A DNA stretch of 64,000 nt from Actomonas sp051209155. GTDB taxonomy: Bacteria > Verrucomicrobiota > Verrucomicrobiia > Opitutales > Opitutaceae. Location of the stretch: the NCBI GenBank assembly GCA_051209155.1, contig JBPJGB010000002.1; one strand, 5' to 3'. This document shows, piece by piece, positions 56,642-64,000 of the stretch; within the stretch, counting starts at the first letter, position 1, and every line of letters begins with the position of its first letter. The notes beneath the pieces are model-generated. The model did not search any database. It saw only the letters and a program-made list of their open reading frames with translations, and was not told the DNA's origin. The translations under genes and the position numbers were made by a program.

Positions 56642-57298
56642 ATGCTTTTGCGGTCCTTTTGTATTCTGGCGGCGGGTCTGTGGGCGGGGTCGGCGTTGGC
56701 CACGCCGCCACTCAACCTCACGCGAGCCAAGGCCGCGGTGGCGGAGTATTATGAAAGCGGCGCGTATCATGCCGACGTGCAGGCCGTGGCGGATGACGCC
56801 GCGGCGTGGCTGGAGCGGCGCGTGGCCGCCGCGGAGCCCGGCGAACGCCTCGCGATCGTCTTCGATATCGATGAGACCGTGCTCAGCAACTACCACCAGA
56901 TGGCGTCACAGGATTTTGGTTACGTGCCGGCCGTGTGGGAAGCCTGGGTGGAGCGCGGCGCGGCGGCCCCGCTCAAACCGGTGCGCGAGCTCTACCGGCG
57001 GGCGCGCGAGTTGGGCGTGGCGGTCGTGTTTCTCACCGGGCGCCACGAGGTGAGCGAAGGCGAAGGCACGATCAAGAACCTGCGCCAGACCGGCATGGGC
57101 GAGTATGAGCGGCTCATCTTTCGGACCGACGCGGACACCGCGCCGACGGCGGCCGAGCGCAAGGCGGCGCGACGGGCCGAGTTGGAGGCCGAAGGTTACG
57201 TGATCATGGCCAGCATCGGTGACCAGCACAGCGATCTGGCGGGCGGTCACGCGGAGCGCACCTTCAAACTGCCCAATCCGTTCTACGAGATTCACTGA
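56642..57298 (+). CDS. Exported HAD-family acid phosphatase (class B-like)
   Basis: This 218-residue protein starts at the ATG at 56642 and has a signal peptide. The HAD motifs are DIDET (D75, D77), FLTGR in the middle and the C-terminal GDQHSDL. It resembles the HAD IIIB plant and bacterial acid phosphatases that act on phosphomonoesters in the periplasm. It lies 63 bp after the receiver gene. Its stop codon overlaps the convergent membrane-protein gene by 7 bp. Confidence 0.9.
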   Translation: MLLRSFCILAAGLWAGSALATPPLNLTRAKAAVAEYYESGAYHADVQAVADDAAAWLERRVAAAEPGERLAIVFDIDETVLSNYHQMASQDFGYVPAVWEAWVERGAAAPLKPVRELYRRARELGVAVVFLTGRHEVSEGEGTIKNLRQTGMGEYERLIFRTDADTAPTAAERKAARRAELEAEGYVIMASIGDQHSDLAGGHAERTFKLPNPFYEIH

Positions 57299-58926
57299 CC
57301 GCGTTCGAGCACCAGGTCGTAAACGGCGAAGCACAGGAGGCGGGCGTCGGCGTGGGCCGCCTCGCGCGCGGGCGGCGTAGTGGAGGTGAGCGTGAGCAGG
57401 GCTTCGTCGTTGGCGTCGAACCGCAGGTCGTCGAGCGGCACGCGCAGCGTGCGTCCGGCCAGCGGTGCCTCGCCGGTCCAGAGGGTGCGATCGCCTTGTT
57501 GTAGGATGACCTCGGCGGGAACAAAGCCGGTGAGCGTGAACCGAATCACCCCATCGGCGTTGGTCGGCTCGGCTTCGCTTTGAGGGAAGCGGCGCACGCG
57601 GATCGAGGCCTCGCCCGGCGTCCAGGTCCAGTAGTGGTTTTTATCCCGTTCGATCCCGAACCAGCCCTGACCTTCCTCGACCACGTAGGCGCTTTCGCCG
57701 ATCTTGGCGGCCGCGTATTCGTGATCGAATTTGCCGCCATCGCTCAGCATCGCGATGCCGCCAAACACGGAAAGGTTACCCAACACCAGCAAAGCGAGGC
57801 CGCGACGTGTGGGGGGCACCAATCGGCAAAACACGAGATGGAGTGGCAGGAGAATGCGCGTGTAGGCGCTGGGGAAGCCTTCAAAAGTGGGCCAACCCAG
57901 GATCGCAAACAGGCCGACGTAGCCGATGCCGATCTGCCAGGCGGCTTCGCGCCAGCGTGGTCGCAGGGCCACCACGAGCACCTGCACGGTGAGGGAAACC
58001 CAACAAGCGGCGCTGAACCAATCGTAGCGGTTGGCGTTGGCCGAAGGCAGCGACGCGGCGAGCTCGACGGCCTTGTGCCACCACGCGGAGAGGGGCCAGG
58101 CGAAGTTGCGCAGGCTGTTGAGATCCCGCCCGAGGGTGAGGTAGACATACAACATCCACAGCGCGAGCGGCAGCACGAGCAGCGCGGCGCGGCCCAGACG
58201 ATGTCGGGTGGAATCGCCCGGCAACAAGGCCGCTCCGGCGAAGATGGCGGTTTCGCGGGCGAGGGCGGCGGTGGCCATGAAAGCGGCGGCGCCATAGCCC
58301 GGCCACTTCCGGCGTTCCAGAGCCAGCAAGGCGGCCGCGATCAGCACCAGCGCCGGCAAATCGGTGAGGGCATAGCGCACGCTGGTGAGCACGCCGCAGG
58401 AGCCCATGAGTCCCAGCCAGGCGATGAGGTTATGAGCCGAGTGCGGCGGGAAAAGTCGCAGCAAGATCGCGCCGAGCAAGACCCACGCAACGAGGTTCAC
58501 CCAAGCGTAGGCGTGCAGGGTGAGCGTGGCGTCTCCGCGGCCCACGAGGGCGGCGATCCAACTGCCGAGAATGCGGCGGGCACGCAGCGGGGGATTGTCA
58601 ATTGCGATGTGCAGCGCGGGATCGCGGAGCGATGGCCGCAGCGCGAGCTGGCCGTAAAACTGGCCGTCGTAGCCTGTGTTGCGCTCGTAAACGAACACCC
58701 GGCCGTGTCGCACCTCCGGCAGCGCGGTGGCGGCGAACTCACGCTCGAGTTGGAAGAAGCGAGTGAAGCCAAAGGCCGGGTGGTGGTAACCGGCAACGGC
58801 GAAGCCGAACCACGTGGTCGCCGCAAACACAACGAGCAGACCCACGCCGAGCGCCCACCGTTTGGGCGAAGGAGGCGAGGACGTGGCGGGATAGGGGGCG
58901 GGCATGGCGCGGTTGAAAGCAGGCAT
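57292..58926 (-). CDS. Large membrane protein, GT-C-like
   Basis: This 544-residue protein has about ten hydrophobic helices in the N-terminal 390 residues and a beta-rich C-terminal domain of about 150 residues. Sequence marks are VFVYERNTGYDGQFYGQLAL, an acidic loop after helix 1 as in GT-C glycosyltransferases, and LTSVRYALTDLPALV. It may build or transfer cell-surface glycans. The start is at 58926 or the ATG at 58905. It is divergent from the hybrid kinase gene at 59079. Confidence 0.75.
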   Translation of the reverse strand: MPAFNRAMPAPYPATSSPPSPKRWALGVGLLVVFAATTWFGFAVAGYHHPAFGFTRFFQLEREFAATALPEVRHGRVFVYERNTGYDGQFYGQLALRPSLRDPALHIAIDNPPLRARRILGSWIAALVGRGDATLTLHAYAWVNLVAWVLLGAILLRLFPPHSAHNLIAWLGLMGSCGVLTSVRYALTDLPALVLIAAALLALERRKWPGYGAAAFMATAALARETAIFAGAALLPGDSTRHRLGRAALLVLPLALWMLYVYLTLGRDLNSLRNFAWPLSAWWHKAVELAASLPSANANRYDWFSAACWVSLTVQVLVVALRPRWREAAWQIGIGYVGLFAILGWPTFEGFPSAYTRILLPLHLVFCRLVPPTRRGLALLVLGNLSVFGGIAMLSDGGKFDHEYAAAKIGESAYVVEEGQGWFGIERDKNHYWTWTPGEASIRVRRFPQSEAEPTNADGVIRFTLTGFVPAEVILQQGDRTLWTGEAPLAGRTLRVPLDDLRFDANDEALLTLTSTTPPAREAAHADARLLCFAVYDLVLERGQ

Positions 58927-59078
58927 CGAAGGGGAAAGCCGATGGCGGGCAACCGCATCCTTTGGGCGAGCCCTTGGCAGTGAAGGCAGTTTTTACCGGA
59001 AGCACGTCCGATCGTCACTCAGTTGTCACCCCGGGGAATCGACACCTGGCTCGGCCCAAGCTCAGCTACGGGTCGTCT

Positions 59079-61142
59079 ATGAATGCGACCGGCGCGCGAT
59101 CAGAACCTGAAATGGGGCGGAACGGGGCGGCGAAGGACAGCGCCGACTACGCGGTGCGATCTGTGCCGCTGCCGTCCTTGGTGCATCATCACCACTGGGT
59201 GGCGGACGACGAACGTCTGGAGTTTGTCTTCGAAAGATTTCGCGAGTTGGAGGTCGACTTCCTCGCGGTGCGCCAGCGCGAGCGCGTGATCGGGTTGATG
59301 GGGCGCAGCCGGTTGGGGCTGCTCATGGGATCGCGCTTCGGATTCTCTCTCTACAGCCACAGTGAGGCGCGAAAATTCATGCTGCCGCACCCCTTGATTG
59401 TGGCTGAGTCGACGCCGGTGCACCGTCTGTTGGATCTGGCGTTTTCACGGCAGGGCGACGCCTTCTACGAGGACGTGCTGCTGGTGCGTGATGACGGCGA
59501 GTTGGTGGGGTTGATCAATGTGGAGACACTGGCCCGCCTGCAGACCCGTTTGGTGAGCGAACAAGTGACAACCATGCGGCGCCAACACGAGGCGTTGCAC
59601 GAGCAGAACCTGGCCTTGTTTCGCACCAACCATGCGCTGCGACAGTCCCAGGGTCTGTATCAAGGGCTTTTCAGCAGCGAAGCGCTGGGGGTCGCCCTGC
59701 TGAGTCCCGAGGGGCGGGTGGAGCTGCACAATCCGCGGTTCCTGGAACTGACCGGTTTGCCGGTCGACGAGGCCGATGCCGGTCGACTGCTGGAGCGCAT
59801 GGCGGGGCGGGACCGGGAGAGTTTCGTCCGCATGCTGCGGGATTACGCGGCGGGGGCGCCGGGCATCGAGTCGACCCGGGAGGTGGCTCTCGCGGTGCCG
59901 GGCCGGCGCACGCGGATGTTTCGCGTCACCACGGGGTGGATACGAGAGACGTCGCAGATTTGCGCCTGTTTTGACGATGTGACGGAGCAGCGGGCCCTTG
60001 AACAGGTGATGGTCCGGCAGGAGAAGCAGCACCTGTTGGATACTTTGGTCGGAGGCATCGCGCACGAGCTGAACAACAAGCTCACCCCGGTGCTGGCCTT
60101 TGCCGAGCTGCTGGCGGGGGAAGTGGAAACCCGCCACCGGTCGCAAGTGGATACCATTCGTTCCAGCGCGGCGGAGGCATCGCAGATCATTCGCCAGTTG
60201 TTGCAGTTTTCGCGGCCGGTCGAGGCCGAGCACAATCTGGTCGACTTGCGGCGCGTCGTGGAGGAAGGGCTGGCGATGGTCGAGATCACGACCCGCGACC
60301 GTTGTCGCATCTGCGTCGATAATCCGAACGAGCCGCTTTGGGTGATGGGAGAATTGGGTCAGTTGAAGCAGGTGTTGATGAACCTGATCCTCAACGCCTG
60401 GCATGCGGTCGCCGGGGTGGAGTCGCCGCGGATTGAGGTGAAGTTGTCGCACGAGCAGGAGGTGGCGGAACTGGCGGTGATCGACAACGGACACGGTATC
60501 CCGCCCGAAATTTTACAGCGGGTCTTCGATCCGTTCTTTACCACGAAGGGACCCGACAAAGGTTCTGGTCTGGGTTTGAGCATTTGCTACAGCATCGCGC
60601 GACAGCACGGCGGAGAGATTGCGGTGGAAAGCAGTCTTGGGGAGGGCACGCGTTTGGTGCTGACGCTACCGCGGCAGGACCCGGCGACCATGCTGGTGCA
60701 TCGCGACACCGCCCCGCCGGTCTTGTTGGCCCCCGCGGAGGAGGGCCGGCGCCACCGGGTTTTGGTGGTGGAGGACGAGCAAGTGTTGCGCGGGGTGTTG
60801 CGTGAGATGTTGCGGTCCCAGTTCGGCTGCGAAATCGACATGGCGGAAAACGGTCGCGAGGGTTTGGAGGCCCTGCGCGCGCGGTCCTATGACCTCGTCC
60901 TGTCGGATATCCGCATGCCCGAGATGAACGGACTGGAGTTCTACCACGGCATGCGGGAGGTGCGGCCTGAACAAGCACGGAGTTTCGTGTTTGTGACCGG
61001 TTATGCCGGACCGGTGGAGGACATGGTGATGCCGGCGGATGTGCCGGTCTTGGCCAAGCCCTTCAGCTTAAAACAATTTGAAGTGCTTTGCGGTCCCTAC
61101 CTGCGGGGGGAGGCGACCAAGGCCAAGGCAGTGGCGCGTTGA
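59079..61142 (+). CDS. CBS-PAS hybrid histidine kinase with receiver
   Basis: This 687-residue protein starts at the ATG at 59079 (MNATGARSEPEMG). The N-terminal part (about 30-150) has two CBS-like repeats (VDFLAVRQRERVIGLMGRS; DAFYEDVLLVRDDGELVGLI), as in ligand-sensing regulators. A coiled coil and PAS follow. HisKA has H329 (GGIAHELNN), then HATPase (LMNLILNAWHAV; GSGLGLSICYS) and a receiver with D610 (LSDIRMPE). The CBS tandem may bind an adenosine nucleotide. It ends 75 bp before a convergent propeller gene. Confidence 0.92.
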   Translation: MNATGARSEPEMGRNGAAKDSADYAVRSVPLPSLVHHHHWVADDERLEFVFERFRELEVDFLAVRQRERVIGLMGRSRLGLLMGSRFGFSLYSHSEARKFMLPHPLIVAESTPVHRLLDLAFSRQGDAFYEDVLLVRDDGELVGLINVETLARLQTRLVSEQVTTMRRQHEALHEQNLALFRTNHALRQSQGLYQGLFSSEALGVALLSPEGRVELHNPRFLELTGLPVDEADAGRLLERMAGRDRESFVRMLRDYAAGAPGIESTREVALAVPGRRTRMFRVTTGWIRETSQICACFDDVTEQRALEQVMVRQEKQHLLDTLVGGIAHELNNKLTPVLAFAELLAGEVETRHRSQVDTIRSSAAEASQIIRQLLQFSRPVEAEHNLVDLRRVVEEGLAMVEITTRDRCRICVDNPNEPLWVMGELGQLKQVLMNLILNAWHAVAGVESPRIEVKLSHEQEVAELAVIDNGHGIPPEILQRVFDPFFTTKGPDKGSGLGLSICYSIARQHGGEIAVESSLGEGTRLVLTLPRQDPATMLVHRDTAPPVLLAPAEEGRRHRVLVVEDEQVLRGVLREMLRSQFGCEIDMAENGREGLEALRARSYDLVLSDIRMPEMNGLEFYHGMREVRPEQARSFVFVTGYAGPVEDMVMPADVPVLAKPFSLKQFEVLCGPYLRGEATKAKAVAR

Positions 61143-61216
61143 CCACTGCCCGGGCTTGGTGAGAGAACGCGGTGACTCGTTGGCGCCAACCGCGCGCGCG
61201 GAGTTGGTTTTAAGTC

Positions 61217-62380
61217 TTAACCGCTGATCGGCGTTTGGGTGCCGGCCGTCCATCCACCGCCCGAATTCCAGGCCAGTTGGTAAAGCAATCCGATTCCGCT
61301 GAGCCCGAGGATGAAGGCGCCACCTTTGGGGTTGTTGACGAGCTTCCAGGTGGTGGATTTGCCGCTGGTGGGAATGGAGCTGGTCGTCGTGCTCCAAGCG
61401 CTGCCGTAGGTGGCGATGGTGCTGAAACCGTCGGCGTCGCCGGTGATCACGTTGAGAACCGTGCTGGAGCCGTCGGTGCCGACAAACACGTCAAAGGTGC
61501 GGCTGGAAACCGAGCCCGCGGGCAGCACCTGCAGGCTCTGACCGGACCAAGTGCCGCCGCCACCGGCAGCGGGTGAGAACTGATCGATGTCCCAAAGGCC
61601 GCCATTGATATCGAGCCCGATGACATGCATGCGGCCGGCGGCGTCCGCGGTTGCGACGCGGACCTGCGCCATCATGGGCAGACCGGCACCACCGAGCGGT
61701 CCTTTGCCGATGGTCCAGCCGGCGGGGCCGAGCTGACTGCCGGAGGCGCAGGCGACTTCGGCGGCCCAGCCGGGGCCGGTAAGACCGATCACGTGCGTGG
61801 TGCCGGCATTGCTCAGCTCCGGGCGGGCTTCGATCGACGCGAAACCAATTCCGACCGGGCACGGCAGGGCGTAGCCGGGTTGCCATAAACCGTTGCGGTC
61901 AAGGTAGGTGGCGACCCAGGGCATGTTGTTGGGGCCTAGGCCGAAGACCGTGTCGGTGTTGGTCAGCTGGGCGCTCAAGGTGCCGGGTGCAAACGTGGTG
62001 GGGCCGCTCATCGGACCGCTGCCGTTTTGCCACGAACCGTTCGGCGGCAGGAGACCGGCTTGGTAGAGTTTGCCCGATTGATCCACGCCGATGGCGTAAA
62101 CGGTGTCGGTGCCGCAGCTGAGCACGAGATCCGCGAGCGGAGCCGGCTGCGCAAAGGTGAGCGGGATGGCCTCGGCCGTCCAGTTGTTGGGGGCCGGGCT
62201 GCTGTTCTGTTGGGAGGCGATAACAGGTAGGCCGGAGAGTTTGCCCGAGGTGAGACCGGCAATCATGACCGCAAGACTGAACTCGGATCCGGAGGTGAAG
62301 AAGCCGGAGGTGAAGGTGCCGTAGGTTTGGTGGCGGGTGGCCGAGTCGGCGGAGGCCACGGGAGAGGCGAGCGTGCTCAT
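61217..62380 (-). CDS. Six-repeat propeller protein, lectin-like
   Basis: This 387-residue protein starts at the ATG at 62380 (MSTLASPVASADSATRHQ). Six repeats have the form V-x-x-x-G-x-D-x-x-G-x-L-x-x: VYAIGVDQSGKLYQAGLL, VFGLGPNNMPWVA, HVIGLTGPGWAAE, HVIGLDINGGLWDID, VFVGTDGSSTVLN and AFILGLSGIGLLYQLA. The spacing and W/G-rich pattern resemble tectonin- or PLL-type lectin propellers, which bind sugars. No standard signal peptide is visible, although the first 40 residues are Ser/Thr/Gly-rich. The ligand is unknown. The frame beyond the ATG toward 63037 is antisense to metY. Confidence 0.7.
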   Translation of the reverse strand: MSTLASPVASADSATRHQTYGTFTSGFFTSGSEFSLAVMIAGLTSGKLSGLPVIASQQNSSPAPNNWTAEAIPLTFAQPAPLADLVLSCGTDTVYAIGVDQSGKLYQAGLLPPNGSWQNGSGPMSGPTTFAPGTLSAQLTNTDTVFGLGPNNMPWVATYLDRNGLWQPGYALPCPVGIGFASIEARPELSNAGTTHVIGLTGPGWAAEVACASGSQLGPAGWTIGKGPLGGAGLPMMAQVRVATADAAGRMHVIGLDINGGLWDIDQFSPAAGGGGTWSGQSLQVLPAGSVSSRTFDVFVGTDGSSTVLNVITGDADGFSTIATYGSAWSTTTSSIPTSGKSTTWKLVNNPKGGAFILGLSGIGLLYQLAWNSGGGWTAGTQTPISG

Positions 62381-62512
62381 GGGAGTAGGATTTGGGAGTG
62401 AAGAAAACGCCGGCCCACAAAGGTTGGTTGAGGCTTTGACGGCGTTGGGCATGCATGCGCGATCGGTCCGTGCGGAGGGGACAGAGCGGACGCAGGATTT
62501 CTTCCGGCCGAC

Positions 62513-62542
62513 AAAAAACCCTCCAGCTTGTGACTGGAGGGT
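62513..62542 (-). terminator. Intrinsic terminator of metY
   Basis: On the minus strand ACCCTCCAG (62542-62534) pairs with CTGGAGGGT (62526-62518) as a perfect 9-bp stem with a 7-base loop and is followed by six T residues. It starts 30 bp beyond the metY stop and separates it from the propeller gene. Confidence 0.92.
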
Positions 62543-62571
62543 GAGATGGGGGGACGAGGTGAACGGGTGGT

Positions 62572-63876
62572 TCAGCTCGCGGCGTCGAGGGCTTGGCGGA
62601 GGTCGGCCTCGAGGTCGGGCCAATCCTCGATGCCGAGCGACAGGCGGACATAGTCGGGCGAGACGCCGGAGGACACCTGTTCGGCTTCGGTGAGCTGGCT
62701 GTGGGTCGTGCTGGCCGGGTGGATGGCGAGGGACTTGGCGTCGCCGATGTTGGCCAGGTGGGAGAAGAGCGAGAGACCTTCGATGAACTTGCGGCCGCCT
62801 TCGTAGCCGCTCTTGAGGCCGAAGCCGAGCAGGCCGCCGAAACCGCCGCTGCAGTATTTGCGGGCGGCCGCGTGGTGCGGGCTGGACTCGAGTCCGGGAT
62901 AGTTGACCCAAGCGACACGGTCGTCGGCGGCGAGGAACTCGGCGGCCATCTTGGCGTTGGTCGAGATGCGGGCCATGCGCAGGTGGATGGTCTCGAGGCC
63001 TTGGAGGATGGCCCAGGCGTTGAAGGGCGAGATGCAAGCGCCGACGTCACGGAGAAGCTGCAGGCGCATCTTGAGGATGAAGGCGATGTTGGCGCCGCCG
63101 GCGGGCGGGAAGGCCTTGAACGCTTCCCAGTGCACGAGGCCGTGGTAGGACGGATCAGGTTCGGTGAAGCCGGGGAACTTGCCGCTGCCCCAGTCGAAGT
63201 TGCCGGCGTCGATCACCACGCCGCCGATGGAAGTGCCGTGGCCGCCGATGTATTTGGTCGCGGAGTGCACCACGACGTTGGCGCCGTGTTCGATCGGGCG
63301 GTGGAGGATCGGCGAGAGGGCGGTGTTGTCGATGATGAGTGGCACGCCGGCTTCCTTCGCAATCGGCGCGACCTCGTCGTAGGGGAACAGGTTCAGGGCG
63401 GGGTTGCCGAGGCTCTCGCCGTAGATGGCCTTGGTGTTGGGCTTGATCGCGGCCTGGAAGGCGGCGGGGTCGCCGGCGTCGACGAAGGACACCTCGATGC
63501 CGAGCTTGGGCAGCGTGTAGTGGAAAAGATTATACGTGCCGCCGTAGAGTTGGGAGACGGAGACGATGTGGTCGCCGGCGCCGGCAATGTTGAGGATGGC
63601 GTCGGTGATGGCGGCCTGCCCGGAACTGTGGGCGAGGGCGCCGGTGCCGCCCTCGAGTGCGGCCATGCGCTGCTCGAAGACATCGGTCGTCGGATTCATG
63701 ATCCGGGTGTAGATGTTGCCCAGTTCCTTGAGGGCAAACAGGTTGGCGGCGTGCTCGGTGTCACGGAAAACGTAGGACGTCGTCTGGTGAATCGGCACGG
63801 CGCGGGAGCCGGTGGTGGGATCGGGAGTTTGCCCTGCGTGCAGGGCTTTGGTGCCAAGGCCTTGGGGGGTAGACAT
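62572..63876 (-). CDS. metY: O-acetylhomoserine sulfhydrylase
   Basis: This 434-residue protein is a PLP-dependent Cys/Met-metabolism enzyme. Markers are YTRIMNPTTDVFEQRMAALEGG, LAHSSGQAAI, the PLP lysine K208 in VVHSATKYIGGHG, and HPASTTHSQLTEAEQ. The length (about 430) and the segment between 215 and 260 match MetY rather than the shorter cystathionine gamma-synthases. It makes homocysteine from O-acetylhomoserine and sulfide. The upstream 124 bp to the window edge show no SAM riboswitch pattern that I can recognise. Confidence 0.94.
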   Translation of the reverse strand: MSTPQGLGTKALHAGQTPDPTTGSRAVPIHQTTSYVFRDTEHAANLFALKELGNIYTRIMNPTTDVFEQRMAALEGGTGALAHSSGQAAITDAILNIAGAGDHIVSVSQLYGGTYNLFHYTLPKLGIEVSFVDAGDPAAFQAAIKPNTKAIYGESLGNPALNLFPYDEVAPIAKEAGVPLIIDNTALSPILHRPIEHGANVVVHSATKYIGGHGTSIGGVVIDAGNFDWGSGKFPGFTEPDPSYHGLVHWEAFKAFPPAGGANIAFILKMRLQLLRDVGACISPFNAWAILQGLETIHLRMARISTNAKMAAEFLAADDRVAWVNYPGLESSPHHAAARKYCSGGFGGLLGFGLKSGYEGGRKFIEGLSLFSHLANIGDAKSLAIHPASTTHSQLTEAEQVSSGVSPDYVRLSLGIEDWPDLEADLRQALDAAS

Positions 63877-64000
63877 AGGGAAGGGAGGTTTAGGGAAGAA
63901 GTTTGAAGGTTGAAGTCAGAAGTGGAGCGTGCGGGGGATTGGGGCGAACACTTGGAACCTGGCATGACTGAAACACAGCACAGATTGGAGAGCCGCCTGC

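Noticed and set aside
63877..64000. SAM riboswitch upstream of metY
   Set aside because: No SAM-I, SAM-II or SAH consensus can be recognised in the 124 bases available. The leader may extend past the edge.

Overview
The window is high-GC bacterial chromosome with tightly packed genes and no phage, IS element, CRISPR array or rRNA. The gene mix fits the Verrucomicrobiota, most likely Opitutaceae. It includes a huge autotransporter-type beta-strand-repeat protein, a cytochrome c/beta-propeller protein, CRTAC1 (FG-GAP + ASPIC/UnbV) and vanadium-haloperoxidase genes, LytS/LytT with a periplasmic propeller sensor, an ADOP-type permease, Tat-exported sugar-acid enzymes, and many GTG starts. This placement is inference from gene content. 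Long open frames antisense to real genes are common here because of the GC bias and have been left out.

Layout. 1-5.8 kb: the left edge cuts a repeat-rich surface protein (minus strand, no stop in the window). It is divergent from a PAS/HisKA/HATPase/REC/AraC one-protein two-component regulator. A 12-bp direct repeat spaced 21 bp lies between them and looks like an AraC-type operator. 5.8-13.1 kb: small membrane protein, Tat-exported sugar isomerase-like protein, 1080-aa cytochrome/propeller protein, a nuclease-fold gene coupled to a DUF1826-like gene, tRNA-Arg(CCT), and a DUF6090-like membrane protein. 13.5-21.6 kb: a minus-strand block with CRTAC1, a multi-pass membrane protein, two tandem vanadium haloperoxidases and a secreted unknown. 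It contains a perfect 29-bp inverted repeat and a conserved motif upstream of both haloperoxidases. 21.7-27.5 kb: a minus-strand sugar-catabolic cluster (GH43, YdeI-like protein, two SDRs, L-fuconate dehydratase, FAH-family hydrolase) matching the non-phosphorylative L-fucose route. 27.7-30.2 kb: two secreted proteins of unknown function sharing a homologous domain. 30.4-38.0 kb: YgiQ-type radical SAM, ADOP permease, dienelactone hydrolase, GH43, and an Ldh-family oxidoreductase. 38.1-40.7 kb: two consecutive PilT-type ATPases. 40.9-44.3 kb: exported RraA-like protein, Tat-exported enolase-superfamily dehydratase and a BASS-family transporter. 44.3-51.9 kb: DUF2071 protein, S41 lipoprotein, LytTR regulator plus LytS-type sensor, HAF-repeat-like protein. 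52.2-61.1 kb: two hybrid histidine kinases and a free receiver domain around a topoisomerase IV subunit A, with an acid phosphatase and a membrane protein. 61.2-64 kb: beta-propeller lectin-like protein and metY with a clear terminator.

Two themes run through the region. One is sensing and signalling: five sensor kinase or receiver modules. The other is uptake and breakdown of plant or algal polysaccharide sugars: two GH43 enzymes, the fuconate pathway, enolase-superfamily dehydratases and exported isomerases. The least understood parts are the haloperoxidase/CRTAC1 block and the secreted pair at 27.7-30.2 kb.
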